Source: Nautilus pompilius
Lineage: Eukaryota; Mollusca; Cephalopoda; Nautilida; Nautilidae
Direction: 5' to 3'
NCBI GenBank assembly: GCA_018389105.1
Contig: JACATO010001453.1
Coordinates: forward strand, 186,001-250,000
DNA length: 64,000 nt
In this document: piece by piece, positions 37,201-44,700 of the stretch
Position numbering within the stretch: the first letter of the stretch is position 1
How the letters are laid out: every line of letters starts with the position of its first letter
Notes under the pieces: model-generated
Database searches by the model: none
What the model was told of the DNA's origin: nothing
Seen by the model: only the letters and a program-made list of their open reading frames with translations
Program-made: the position numbers and the translations under genes

Positions 37201-38378
37201 AAATTATCTTAAATCCTAGTTCTTCAACTAAAATGAGTGAAAAAACGTGTGAAATAATGAGTAGGAGAGTTTCCTTCCTTCCATAACTCAGATATCTGTT
37301 GATGAATGGAGCACTGATCCCAGTAGAATTTTCCATGTAAAATTCCAAGCAGTTTTAATGATATTGTAATGTCACAAAATGAAAAAAAAAAAAAAATGGT
37401 CCACTCAGCCAAAACTAATTTACTTTCAGGGAAGATACTAAGCTGGAAAAATGTTGAGCAGACCTCAACTGAATTGGCTCCTTCAATTCAGCACTATCAT
37501 GATTAAGAAAGAAGCTGTTTTGACTTCTTCCTAATAATTAGAATTTTAGAAATAAACTCAACTTTGCATCGCTTTCAACACTACATAATACATTTTATTA
37601 AAATTCTTAATGCAATTTTTTCTTTGCCAAACATGTGCCATTTAAAAAAAAATGTTACCTTGCATTTTAAATGTTATGATTACATGCTGAAGATAACAAT
37701 GCTTCTTAAGAATAAAGCTAGCTGGATTAATGCTGCTGCCTTAGCAACAGCACTACTCTTCAGAACCAAAACAGAAAGGAAATCCCATGATTCTTAAGCA
37801 GTCTGCTTCTGCAGTGGTTGAGAGTTCAACAGATCTTTTTTCAATTTATGACAGCTAACAACACAGGTTTTAAGAATGGTTCCCTTAATGTAAAACTTGT
37901 ATTTTTTGATTCAGTCTTAATTTAGAAATTTTATCAACTACTCTCAACAAAACTACATACTTAAATTATAATATCAAGCGAATCTTACAAAACCCAGTAA
38001 TTAAGAGTTTCTAGATTATGCATTACCAGCAGTACATACATGATTTCAATCACAAATGTCAATAAGAACAAATATACTTTAAAATGTGAATAATCTGATA
38101 AATGTAGTCAATTATTTGAGATATTAAATGAAGTTTTAGTATAGAATCTTTCTTCATTTCACATCTGGGTTGAATTTGGAACTTGCTTTCTACCCACATT
38201 TGATTACCTGTTCTGAGTTGCGATATGAAGGACATATTCTTCTTCGGTAGATTTCAGTGATATTGCTGACTTTGCTCCAAGGTGTAAGTTTTGCAGTTTA
38301 CTCACTATATCCTCAAAGTTTGTCATGATTCCCAGCCACCAGAATGTGCTCCTTTTGTAATTAAAAGCAGCAGCATAT
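25194..38378 (-). CDS. WDR89: WDR89, WD40-repeat protein 89 (whole gene, 13 coding exons)
   Basis: Coding exons in transcript order: 38208-38326, 36579-36679, 35394-35478, 33521-33567, 32200-32311, 31604-31667, 30452-30583, 30254-30340, 29597-29641, 27811-27887, 26841-26949, 26328-26414 and 25194-25244. All junctions are GT/AG and phase-compatible. They sum to 1116 bases, or 371 residues plus stop, against about 387 in the human protein. WD-repeat landmarks are spread across exons: RCWDLR, LLFWDTRK, FHVWDAEE, GGHSATVRALHWD and LLCLWSAQ. The segment VCFHPSNSDRLATSSIDGL matches the WDR89 block (V)RFHPSNPxxxxSxSxDGLV. The C-terminus is basic (KIKRQVMRRAKPF), like the Lys/Arg-rich tail of WDR89. 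The protein should be a seven-bladed beta-propeller scaffold. Its molecular role is poorly known. The start ATG at 38326 has A at -3. Confidence 0.88.
26328..26414 (-). CDS. WDR89: WDR89 coding exon 12
   Basis: Acceptor ATTTCCAG, donor ACCAAA|GTGAGT. Encodes SSTLVTGGEDSLLCLWSAQ and a Thr/Glu-rich linker. Confidence 0.87.
26841..26949 (-). CDS. WDR89: WDR89 coding exon 11
   Basis: Acceptor GTTCTAG, donor CAAAAG|GTAATA. Encodes SGDLHAVQLSGSG through GGHSATVRALHWDQK. The conserved GGHxATVR of the last propeller blades is intact. Confidence 0.88.
27811..27887 (-). CDS. WDR89: WDR89 coding exon 10
   Basis: Acceptor TTTATAG, donor CACAG|GTGGGT. Encodes GQVEFLVDYIPS through KWLLLSGTH. Confidence 0.85.
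28612..29240 (+). mobile_element. pogo-like DNA transposon, 5' fragment
   Basis: Lies in the WDR89 intron between exons 9 and 10, antisense to the gene. The start has a 'GACATATAAGTTGATA' end typical of pogo-type inverted repeats. From about 28,930 the plus strand encodes YTAAFKLEVVKSLEENSG, then AAHKKYG. This matches the N-terminal DNA-binding domain of pogo/Brinker-like transposases (YxAxFKLxVVxxAEExxN..AxRxFG). After a stop and frameshift near 29,100 a second block, ending LSTVQLKLKVKQIS, matches their second helix-turn-helix. The catalytic DDE part is missing. Confidence 0.7.
29597..29641 (-). CDS. WDR89: WDR89 coding exon 9
   Basis: Acceptor ATTTAG, donor TACCAG|GTTTGT. Encodes 15 residues, GDVLINVLDLKEKYQ. 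Phase 0 on both sides. Confidence 0.8.
29938..29964. repeat. (GT)n microsatellite
   Basis: About twelve GT units in the WDR89 intron between exons 8 and 9. Confidence 0.95.
30254..30340 (-). CDS. WDR89: WDR89 coding exon 8
   Basis: Acceptor ATTTAAG, donor GAAGAG|GTAATT. Encodes 29 residues, ACVGWCKGNPDQVYCITH through FHVWDAEE. Phase 0 on both sides. Confidence 0.87.
30452..30583 (-). CDS. WDR89: WDR89 coding exon 7
   Basis: Acceptor ATGTTAG, donor ACAGTG|GTAAGG. Encodes 44 residues from VCFHPSNSDRLATSS to NSQSTV. This is the most diagnostic WDR89 block. Confidence 0.9.
31604..31667 (-). CDS. WDR89: WDR89 coding exon 6
   Basis: Acceptor TCATACAG, donor CTCAG|GTAAAA. Encodes WDTRKSSLLGCYSESHQDD and the following ITQ. 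It matches the YSETHSDDVTQ block of human WDR89. Confidence 0.85.
32200..32311 (-). CDS. WDR89: WDR89 coding exon 5
   Basis: Acceptor TTCATTAG, donor TTTTG|GTAATCAG. Encodes VADKTRHVLMGFDIN through NDVYLLFW. A nearer AG (AAAACCAG) would break the frame and is not used. Confidence 0.85.
33521..33567 (-). CDS. WDR89: WDR89 coding exon 4 (47-base micro-exon)
   Basis: Acceptor TTGCCAG, donor GACG|GTAGGA. Encodes RCWDLRQCTDCVQKLD. It was found because the neighbouring exons left a gap in the KCWDAR region. It restores the reading frame exactly. Confidence 0.8.
34155..35133 (-). mobile_element. Tigger-like DNA transposon, copy 1 (internally deleted)
   Basis: Ends in inverted repeats TAAAGTCTCACTT at the left and, at the right, the reverse complement of AGTAAAGTCTCACCTGACAC. 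The minus strand encodes pieces of a Tigger/CENP-B-type transposase: MDISCAMGLNNATCRTIRSN (first helix-turn-helix), then RLLGTWIEHQIKQ (second CENP-B-type HTH), then a break into GYSPKQVVIILGEDAK where the catalytic core should begin. Most of the DDE domain is absent, so it is non-autonomous. It sits in the WDR89 intron between coding exons 3 and 4. Confidence 0.8.
35394..35478 (-). CDS. WDR89: WDR89 coding exon 3
   Basis: Acceptor TTTCCTAG, donor CTCAG|GTTAGT. Encodes AHEGVISGLRFAR through SSSWDKSLR. This matches the GVRFANSxxxxxxSACTDGTVK region of the family. Confidence 0.85.
36579..36679 (-). CDS. WDR89: WDR89 coding exon 2
   Basis: Acceptor TTCTTTAG, donor CTGG|GTGAGTGG. Encodes RQNPDTHTVLAASCTN through IRLFSRNN, the first propeller blade. 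Confidence 0.85.
38208..38378 (-). CDS. WDR89: WDR89 exon with start codon (5' UTR 38327-38378)
   Basis: An acceptor TTTATAG precedes base 38378. There are 52 bases of 5' UTR, then the ATG at 38326-38324. It encodes 39 residues starting MTNFEDIVSKLQNL, ending in phase 2 at AACAG|GTAATC. The leader contains a 17-codon uORF overlapping the start codon (see findings). Confidence 0.85.
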
Positions 38379-39359
38379 CTATAAAATCAGAAAGTCAGTT
38401 AGTGACAAAGCTTTACATAAATTGCCATTCACTATAAAGGTTGTCTGATCTTTAAAAAATACAAACTCTCTCAAGCATGTCCAAAAGTTTGAGCCAATTA
38501 AAATTTTTAAATAAAACTGATAAGGTAGGAATATAATTTATAGCATCACAGCACCAAAATTAGTGATATGCATAAATATATTAAATTAGCAAGTAATAAC
38601 AACACTTAGTGTCCATTTACCTTCAACACTTTGTTCTGAGTTGTTCCAACACTCAGATATTACAGTTCAAAGCAAGATGGAGGTAGGAAGACATGCTTGC
38701 TTTACTTTCATGTTTTAAGATGAATTTGCTCTATGAAGTTGAGGTGAAATGGAAAGGAAATTTAATGATTTTCAGCATGCCTGTTTCTTCTTTTCAAGTA
38801 ATGCTTATTTAGTTTATAAGTGTGATTTGGATCAATCAATATCCTGTTGGAAACCAAGCTTAATCCATTAAATACAGCCTGACATAAGTATTGTGAAAGT
38901 CAAAAACTCCAATACCACTAAAACAGCCCCAGATTTTGATACAACTTACACTGTGCATCTTTGTGAAAAAAATTTCAGTAATTTTCTGCTAATCTTTCTC
39001 CAGATATGTATATCACATACTGCCTTCTATGAATACCAAACATTTCCAATTGTGATCAATCTGTAAATAACCTCTTCTTTTTTTTTTCCTTTTAAATTTT
39101 CTATGGTATAATTTTAGTATCTGTGGACCCATGCCAATTGTTCACCCCCTTACTATCTTTCCTTAAATGTAATTTGGCTACAGAAACTTTCCAGCAGAAG
39201 AAAGTCTCCTCTTCACTGTAGATTTGCTGAAACTTTGTTCTTGTTTGGAATTCAGCTGATCAAAAATCTGGGAAGCAGTTGCTCCTCATGTTGTGTAGAC
39301 ATTAGCATAGCATGGCAGTCTATACTACAGTAGTTACACATTCTCTTTCTGATGTTGAT

Positions 39360-39683
39360 TTAAAGGAGTTGGCTTCTTGGTACTACTTCCAAGTTATTTG
39401 AACTGCATCCCTGAAAATGCTCAACCGTAATGCTATGGACCATTGGTTGTGACCATCTTTTATCAGTCACAATCCGACCAAACACAACTCCACTAAGCTC
39501 CCTTCGCCAAATTCTGTGAATATTCCAGATGAAGCTGTACACATTCACCTTAATCATCTTATCTGACATCGATATAACAGTACTTGCTTCAACTTCCGAA
39601 AATAACAGGTCGAGAAGATTCTTTTTTTTACTCAGTTTCTCCAACTCTACCCGATAATTCCCCACGACTATGTACCGTTGCAT
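39360..39683 (-). other. Unassigned open reading frame upstream of WDR89
   Basis: A 107-codon frame that starts about 80 bases from the duplicated CpG segment and runs toward WDR89. The composition is not low-complexity (MQRYIVVGNYRVELEKLS at the N-terminus), but I recognise no family. It could be part of a WDR89 5' UTR exon, a decayed transposon piece or chance. I give no function. Confidence 0.2.
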
Positions 39684-39764
39684 ATCTCAGAATAAATGTA
39701 CCCGCTGGTTTTGGTGTTGTGTAACCAAATCCCTTAAATCAACAGTTTTTATTTACTTACCAAG

Positions 39765-39952
39765 GGAAAAAACTGTAAGCCCACTCGGACTTATGGACCC
39801 TATTTACTACACCTTCCGCTCGTCAAAGTATTCCAGGGAAACGAGGAAAGATCGCCTCGGTTTTCGGCAAACAGCGAAGATGGGCGCCATCTTATGCTCG
39901 GTCTCAGTCACCACGGACCGACGGCCGTAAGACTCCAAAACAAAAGGGTCCC
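39765..39952. promoter_or_regulatory. Duplicated CpG-rich promoter segment, copy 1
   Basis: 188 bases, nearly identical to 39963-40157. Contains the palindrome AAGATGGGCGCCATCTT at 39877-39893, which presents a YY1-type AAGATGGCGC on the minus strand and a near-copy on the plus strand. Upstream of WDR89, so the likely promoter or first non-coding exon of that gene. Confidence 0.65.
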
Positions 39953-39962
39953 CTAACAAGCA

Positions 39963-40157
39963 GGAAAAAACTGTAAGCCCACTCGGACTTATGGACCCTA
40001 TTTACTACACCTTCCGCTCGTCAAAGTATTCCAGGGAGGCGCCAAACGAGGAAAGATCGCCTCGGTTTTCGGCAAACAGTGAAGATGGGCGCCATCTTAT
40101 GCTCGGTCTCAGTCACCACGGACCGACGGCCGTAAGACTCCAAAACAAAAGGGTCCC
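39963..40157. promoter_or_regulatory. Duplicated CpG-rich promoter segment, copy 2
   Basis: Second copy, offset 198 bases from the first. It has a 7-base insertion (GGCGCCA after CCAGG) and a few substitutions. The YY1-like palindrome is at 40082-40098. Confidence 0.65.
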
Positions 40158-41140
40158 TATCTCCTTTCGGACTTAAGCAGCTTCATTTCTGGTTATAATA
40201 GTCCGGGAGTATTTCCCGCTGCCAGTTTAAAGAAGGGGGGGGGAGAGAGAACTTATAAATCTTAGTTGTGGAAAATGGACGAAGAAAGAGCAAGTTTCAG
40301 TTGTCCAACTAAAAAAATGTCACGCGGTACAGAATTAAAACTGAAAATAAGACGAAAATACTTAAGGAATATTCTAAGAGAAGATCTGAAAAAGATTTTC
40401 TGGATTTTTCTTACACATTTCCTCGTTCAACACGGGGCCTGCGGGTTCAAGCGACAGTCGGGGCAGAAACGCGCGATCGCTCACAGCGACACCTAGGGGG
40501 GGGCGGGCGGTATATCAAGGGAAGTAACAAATGGCGCGCATGCTAGTAATATCGGTTTTTTAAAAGGAAACCCGATCTTTTAACAACATTATTTGTCCTT
40601 GGATCGCATTTTACAAGCAGCTAGGATTTTCATTTGTTGACTATCTCTCGACATCGCGCATTCATCTTGAATCCAAATTCCACCAAACCCCCTCCTCCTC
40701 CCCCCCACCTTTTTTTTTTCCTTAAAATTTAGACGACATAACAAGAAAAGAAAAACGAGTTTAATAATTCGAACTTTCAGCTGGCGATAAAATGATTTGT
40801 TTTACTGTTGTTCGCGTGTGCGTTTTAATGCGATTGTGCTAAAGTTACATTCGGCTACGGACGGCAGTGTGTAACAGGAATAAAGGAGCGGGAAGTCAGG
40901 GTCGAACCTGGGCAAACTATTGTGCAGACGCTTACGAACGCACCCGATTCGTTCCGATTCATTATCGTCTTAAAAACTAATTTATGGCTTTTCCGTTTTA
41001 TTTATCACTTTTTACAATTAATTGCTATGAAATAGTTGAAGTCGTGATAAATCTCAATGATTTAGAATATAAATACAAAAGTTTTCTTATGTGCAAGTTA
41101 GGGGTTGGAGATAATTAGGTTTAGTAATATCGCAGCAAGC
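40158..41140. other. Intergenic region between the divergent genes
   Basis: Moderately CpG-containing sequence with no recognised domain. The open frame 40266-40496 on the plus strand has no homology I can name. It probably separates the WDR89 and coiled-coil promoters. Confidence 0.45.
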
Positions 41141-41756
41141 GTTTCGGCGCACGTGGCTTCTTCTAAACAAGGTGTCGTCTGCTCACGGGTGATTCCTATT
41201 GGACGGCATTGCCACGTGGTCCCCACTCGGCCAATCAGGGCAACCTTCCTGTAGGGGGGGGGGTCCGTCCGAGGTAATTTGGTCGGCTGGAGAGGGTAGC
41301 AACGCTATGGATTGTTACGTGGTGCGTTGTGTTGACACCGAAGATGCGGACTCGAGAATAAGTTAGCGGCGGTGGAGTCGGAAAGGATCGCGTTGTTGTT
41401 ACTTCCCCCCTTTTTGTCCCCAGTGGCGGCATACTCGCCTTCGGGCAGAGACTCTGGTCGGGGAGGAAAATCTCGGGCTAACTAACAGCAGGCAAATCTC
41501 CCGATGTTGCCGAGAGAAAACCGCAGTACGTCCGGGTGTCGCTACCACGACCGCGGCCAGGAGGAGGAGGAGGAGTCGTCGTCGTTGTCGGCGGACGGCG
41601 AGCTCTCACCGTACGCCTGCTTTGGTGTCGGGACCTGCCAGTGCCAGGGCGCGAGCAGTTTGCGGAATTCGGACTTTGTTTGCTTCCGCCAGCCGAACCA
41701 AGGTTACTCACAGGCGACAAAGGCTCGTGGGCACTACCGGGGTTCACGAGGTAACT
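41141..41756 (+). promoter_or_regulatory. Promoter CpG island and 5' UTR of the coiled-coil gene
   Basis: Contains an inverted CCAAT box (ATTGG, 41198-41202), an E-box CACGTG (41213-41218) and a forward CCAAT (41231-41235). The 33-base spacing of the two CCAAT boxes is typical of NF-Y-driven, TATA-less promoters. CpG density is high through 41,830. An ATG at 41504 opens an upstream frame that overlaps the main start. Confidence 0.7.
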
Positions 41757-41787
41757 ATGTCGGCGTTCCCCTCCCCGCTCCTCCCAG
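41757..41787 (+). CDS. Coiled-coil gene, coding exon 1
   Basis: ATG at 41757, donor CCCAG|GTAAAC at 41788. Encodes MSAFPSPLLP plus one base of the next codon. Confidence 0.7.
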
Positions 41788-44700
41788 GTAAACCCCGTGT
41801 ATGTAGGTAGAGGTGCATACCGCGGCGACCTCCCCCCCCTTCATCTCTCCCTCTCTTTTGCTAACTTGTCGATTTAGAACATTTGCAGAGATTAAAACTA
41901 TCAGAGTTGTCTACCTGTTCACCTCGTAGACGTCTAAGAGATCCAGGGTAAGCATGAGATCTTAGGCCCTCAGGCAGGTTCTTTGTGGTGCCCTCCTCCA
42001 ACCCACAGCACAGCGGGTCCCTGTTCACCCCGTAGACGTCTAAGAGATCCAGGGTAAGCATGAGATCTTAGGCCCTCAGGCAGGTTCTTTGTGGTGCCCT
42101 CCTCCAACCCACAGCACAGCGGGTCCCTGTTCACCCCGTAGACGTCTAAGAGATCCAGGGTAAGCATGAGATCTTAGGCCCTCAGGCAGGTTCTTTGTGG
42201 TTCCCTCCTCCAACCCACAGCACAGCGGGTCCCTGTTCACTTTTGTCACTATTGCATGCAGGTACACTTGGCTCTGGTAATAGTTTCTCTTTTCAAAAAC
42301 GTATTGAAGGAGCTTGCTTGTTTAACTTAGTTCTACTTCTTTCTTAGCCTTTCTGCTTTCAATGTTCAGTACCCAAGAGCCATTTTATATAGCATTGTTA
42401 GTCAAGTTAACTGAGTTGGCGTCTTTACACAAAACTTAATGCTAACTTGCTATGAAGGATCCATACAAAGAAAGGGGCAAACTGAGACAGATCAGAATTC
42501 TGAAAGAGAGAGATATAGCAGACTCTGGATCGCTGGGGGGGGGGAGGGGAGAGCAGAAATGTCACTGCTGTCTGAACCTTTGACCTGTGGTGATTGTCTT
42601 TTTACAACTCACAGACAAGTGTCACTGGCTAACTTTTCACACTGACATTTTAACATCTGGGTTAGATGTTGCATAACTTAAGTCATAACAGCTTTATTGG
42701 TTTGACATTACAAATTATATTTGAGTATAATAATAAAACTGAAACTATGATACCTAGAAAAGCAGCAAAAAATAGAGGAATAAACCCGTTTGTGTTTTGT
42801 AAATGTAGCACATGAAGTCTTGGACTACCTTATAAATATTTTGGAGTACAACTTTTAGATGCAAAAGTTTACTTAATGGATGTTTGGCTTATTTAAAATT
42901 AAATTTTTATGTTAAAAAATTTTGTTTGCAGGAAATCAGAGATCAGTTATAAAATCACAACAAATTCATCAGCCTCACTTGGCACATCATCCAAGTCAGA
43001 TCAATGGAAACTTTGAAAAACTGCAGAAAGAAAGAGAAATAATCCAGAGACAAGATAGACTAGTGAAGAATCTGATGGAGTTGCAGCAAAGTGATGCTAT
43101 TTTTCGTCAGAATGTAGCTGACAGTGAGTCCAAGTCTGAAGACTGTGGCCTTGGCTCTACTTTGGATTATGCTGTGCCCCACATTTTACAGGAATCATCT
43201 GTCCCCATTTGTATTAGAAGGGAATCAGATGTACATGGAGGTTATTACAGTAAGATGCACAGGGAGAGAGAAGATAAGGTGGAGGAAAATGCACTGCCTC
43301 CCTATAACCTTATGAAAGAAAGAAAGGAGACTGGAAGCCAGTCTAATATGGCTACCGCACTTCATGAGATTAGGAACTCTTACAATGAACGGCTGCAGCG
43401 GTTTGACCTGGAGTCAGATAAAAGGAAAACCACACTACAGGTTAGTGAACTAATAGTGGGAAAGTGAGCGCAGATCCAAAGTAACTTGTGATTTCTTTGA
43501 ATGATGGCTGCGTGTAAAATAGCTCCATTGTCTTCACTTGTGCAAAAATTCAGAGTAATAGTGCATTCAGAAAAAAAGCTGTCAACCTGCAGCAACATTC
43601 TGTCACAGTATCATTTGCTACCCTTTAGGTGCCCCTACTTTTAATTCTAGTATTTAAGGTTGCTATATAATAATTAACATCAGATAGCACATTAATTAGG
43701 GTAATGCAAATAAAAAGCTAGGTACTGTGTTTTTGCCTCTGTTTATTGTAGGTCTGTGCACATATACCACAAACATTACACGATTTATTAAATTAAAGTG
43801 TATCATATTAGTAAATTTTAAAAATTATTACATTAAATTTAATAGAATGAAAGGAATAAAGCATTACTCAGCATTCTCCTTACTAGACAAACTTAGAACA
43901 AAATAAGTATAGGAAAAATGGCCAGGGAAGTTTGTGTGTTTTAAAAACAGGTTAATTTTTTTTTTTTATTTATAGAACAGAATCCAAATAATGGAAAGGT
44001 ACATTGGTGATATTAATGAGCAAAATGATCTCTTGATGGAGGCATTGCAAGGACTAGAGAAAGAAGCTAGAGGAAAGGTGATGGATCTTGAAAAGGGGCT
44101 AAAAAAGACTACTGAATGTGTGAAGGTAATGTATTATAGGAGCTGGCAGAACATGGAACAAATCTGTAAAATGTTTCAGCTTTAATTTTCTTATAAATTT
44201 ACCAGTATGTAAAGATAGCTGATGTTTATGTGAAGTATTAGCAACTGTCCAGAGGTAGGATGGGGCTAAACTGAACACTGTTTGACCTACCACTAAATTA
44301 ATTAAGTTTTTAATATGTGGGAACAAATCAAATGAGGATTTGTCTGTTCATTTTGTGCTAAGTTATTGTAATTGAACCTTTTTATACACGAGTCCTGGGC
44401 ATCTCCAGCAAGGTAACACAAAGTTTTCATGTGTATGTATGGCTTCACCTTTGAAAATTGTTCTTAAACTTATCAGACAACAGTGACAAAAGTTGGGTGT
44501 AGAAATACTGGGGGGCGGGGGTTTGAAAGGTTTTCTTAGGATTCATTTTTCTTGTAAGGTAATTCAAAATGTTGGGGTAAAAATTTTGACTATTTAACAT
44601 GCATGATAGAAATTATACTATGAAGTTTGGAATACTAGTAATGTCATCTATTTTTTTGGCTGTATGACTTCAAAAAAATAAATGTAGCCAGTAAAATTAT

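Noticed and set aside
41504..41791. 95-codon frame as the true N-terminus of the coiled-coil protein
   Set aside because: It leaves two bases at the exon-1 donor, whereas exon 2 needs one. The frame from 41757 fits exactly.
41861..42267. Three overlapping minus-strand frames with the same protein repeat
   Set aside because: Produced by the 106-bp tandem repeat. The unit length is not a multiple of three, so no stable protein repeat exists.
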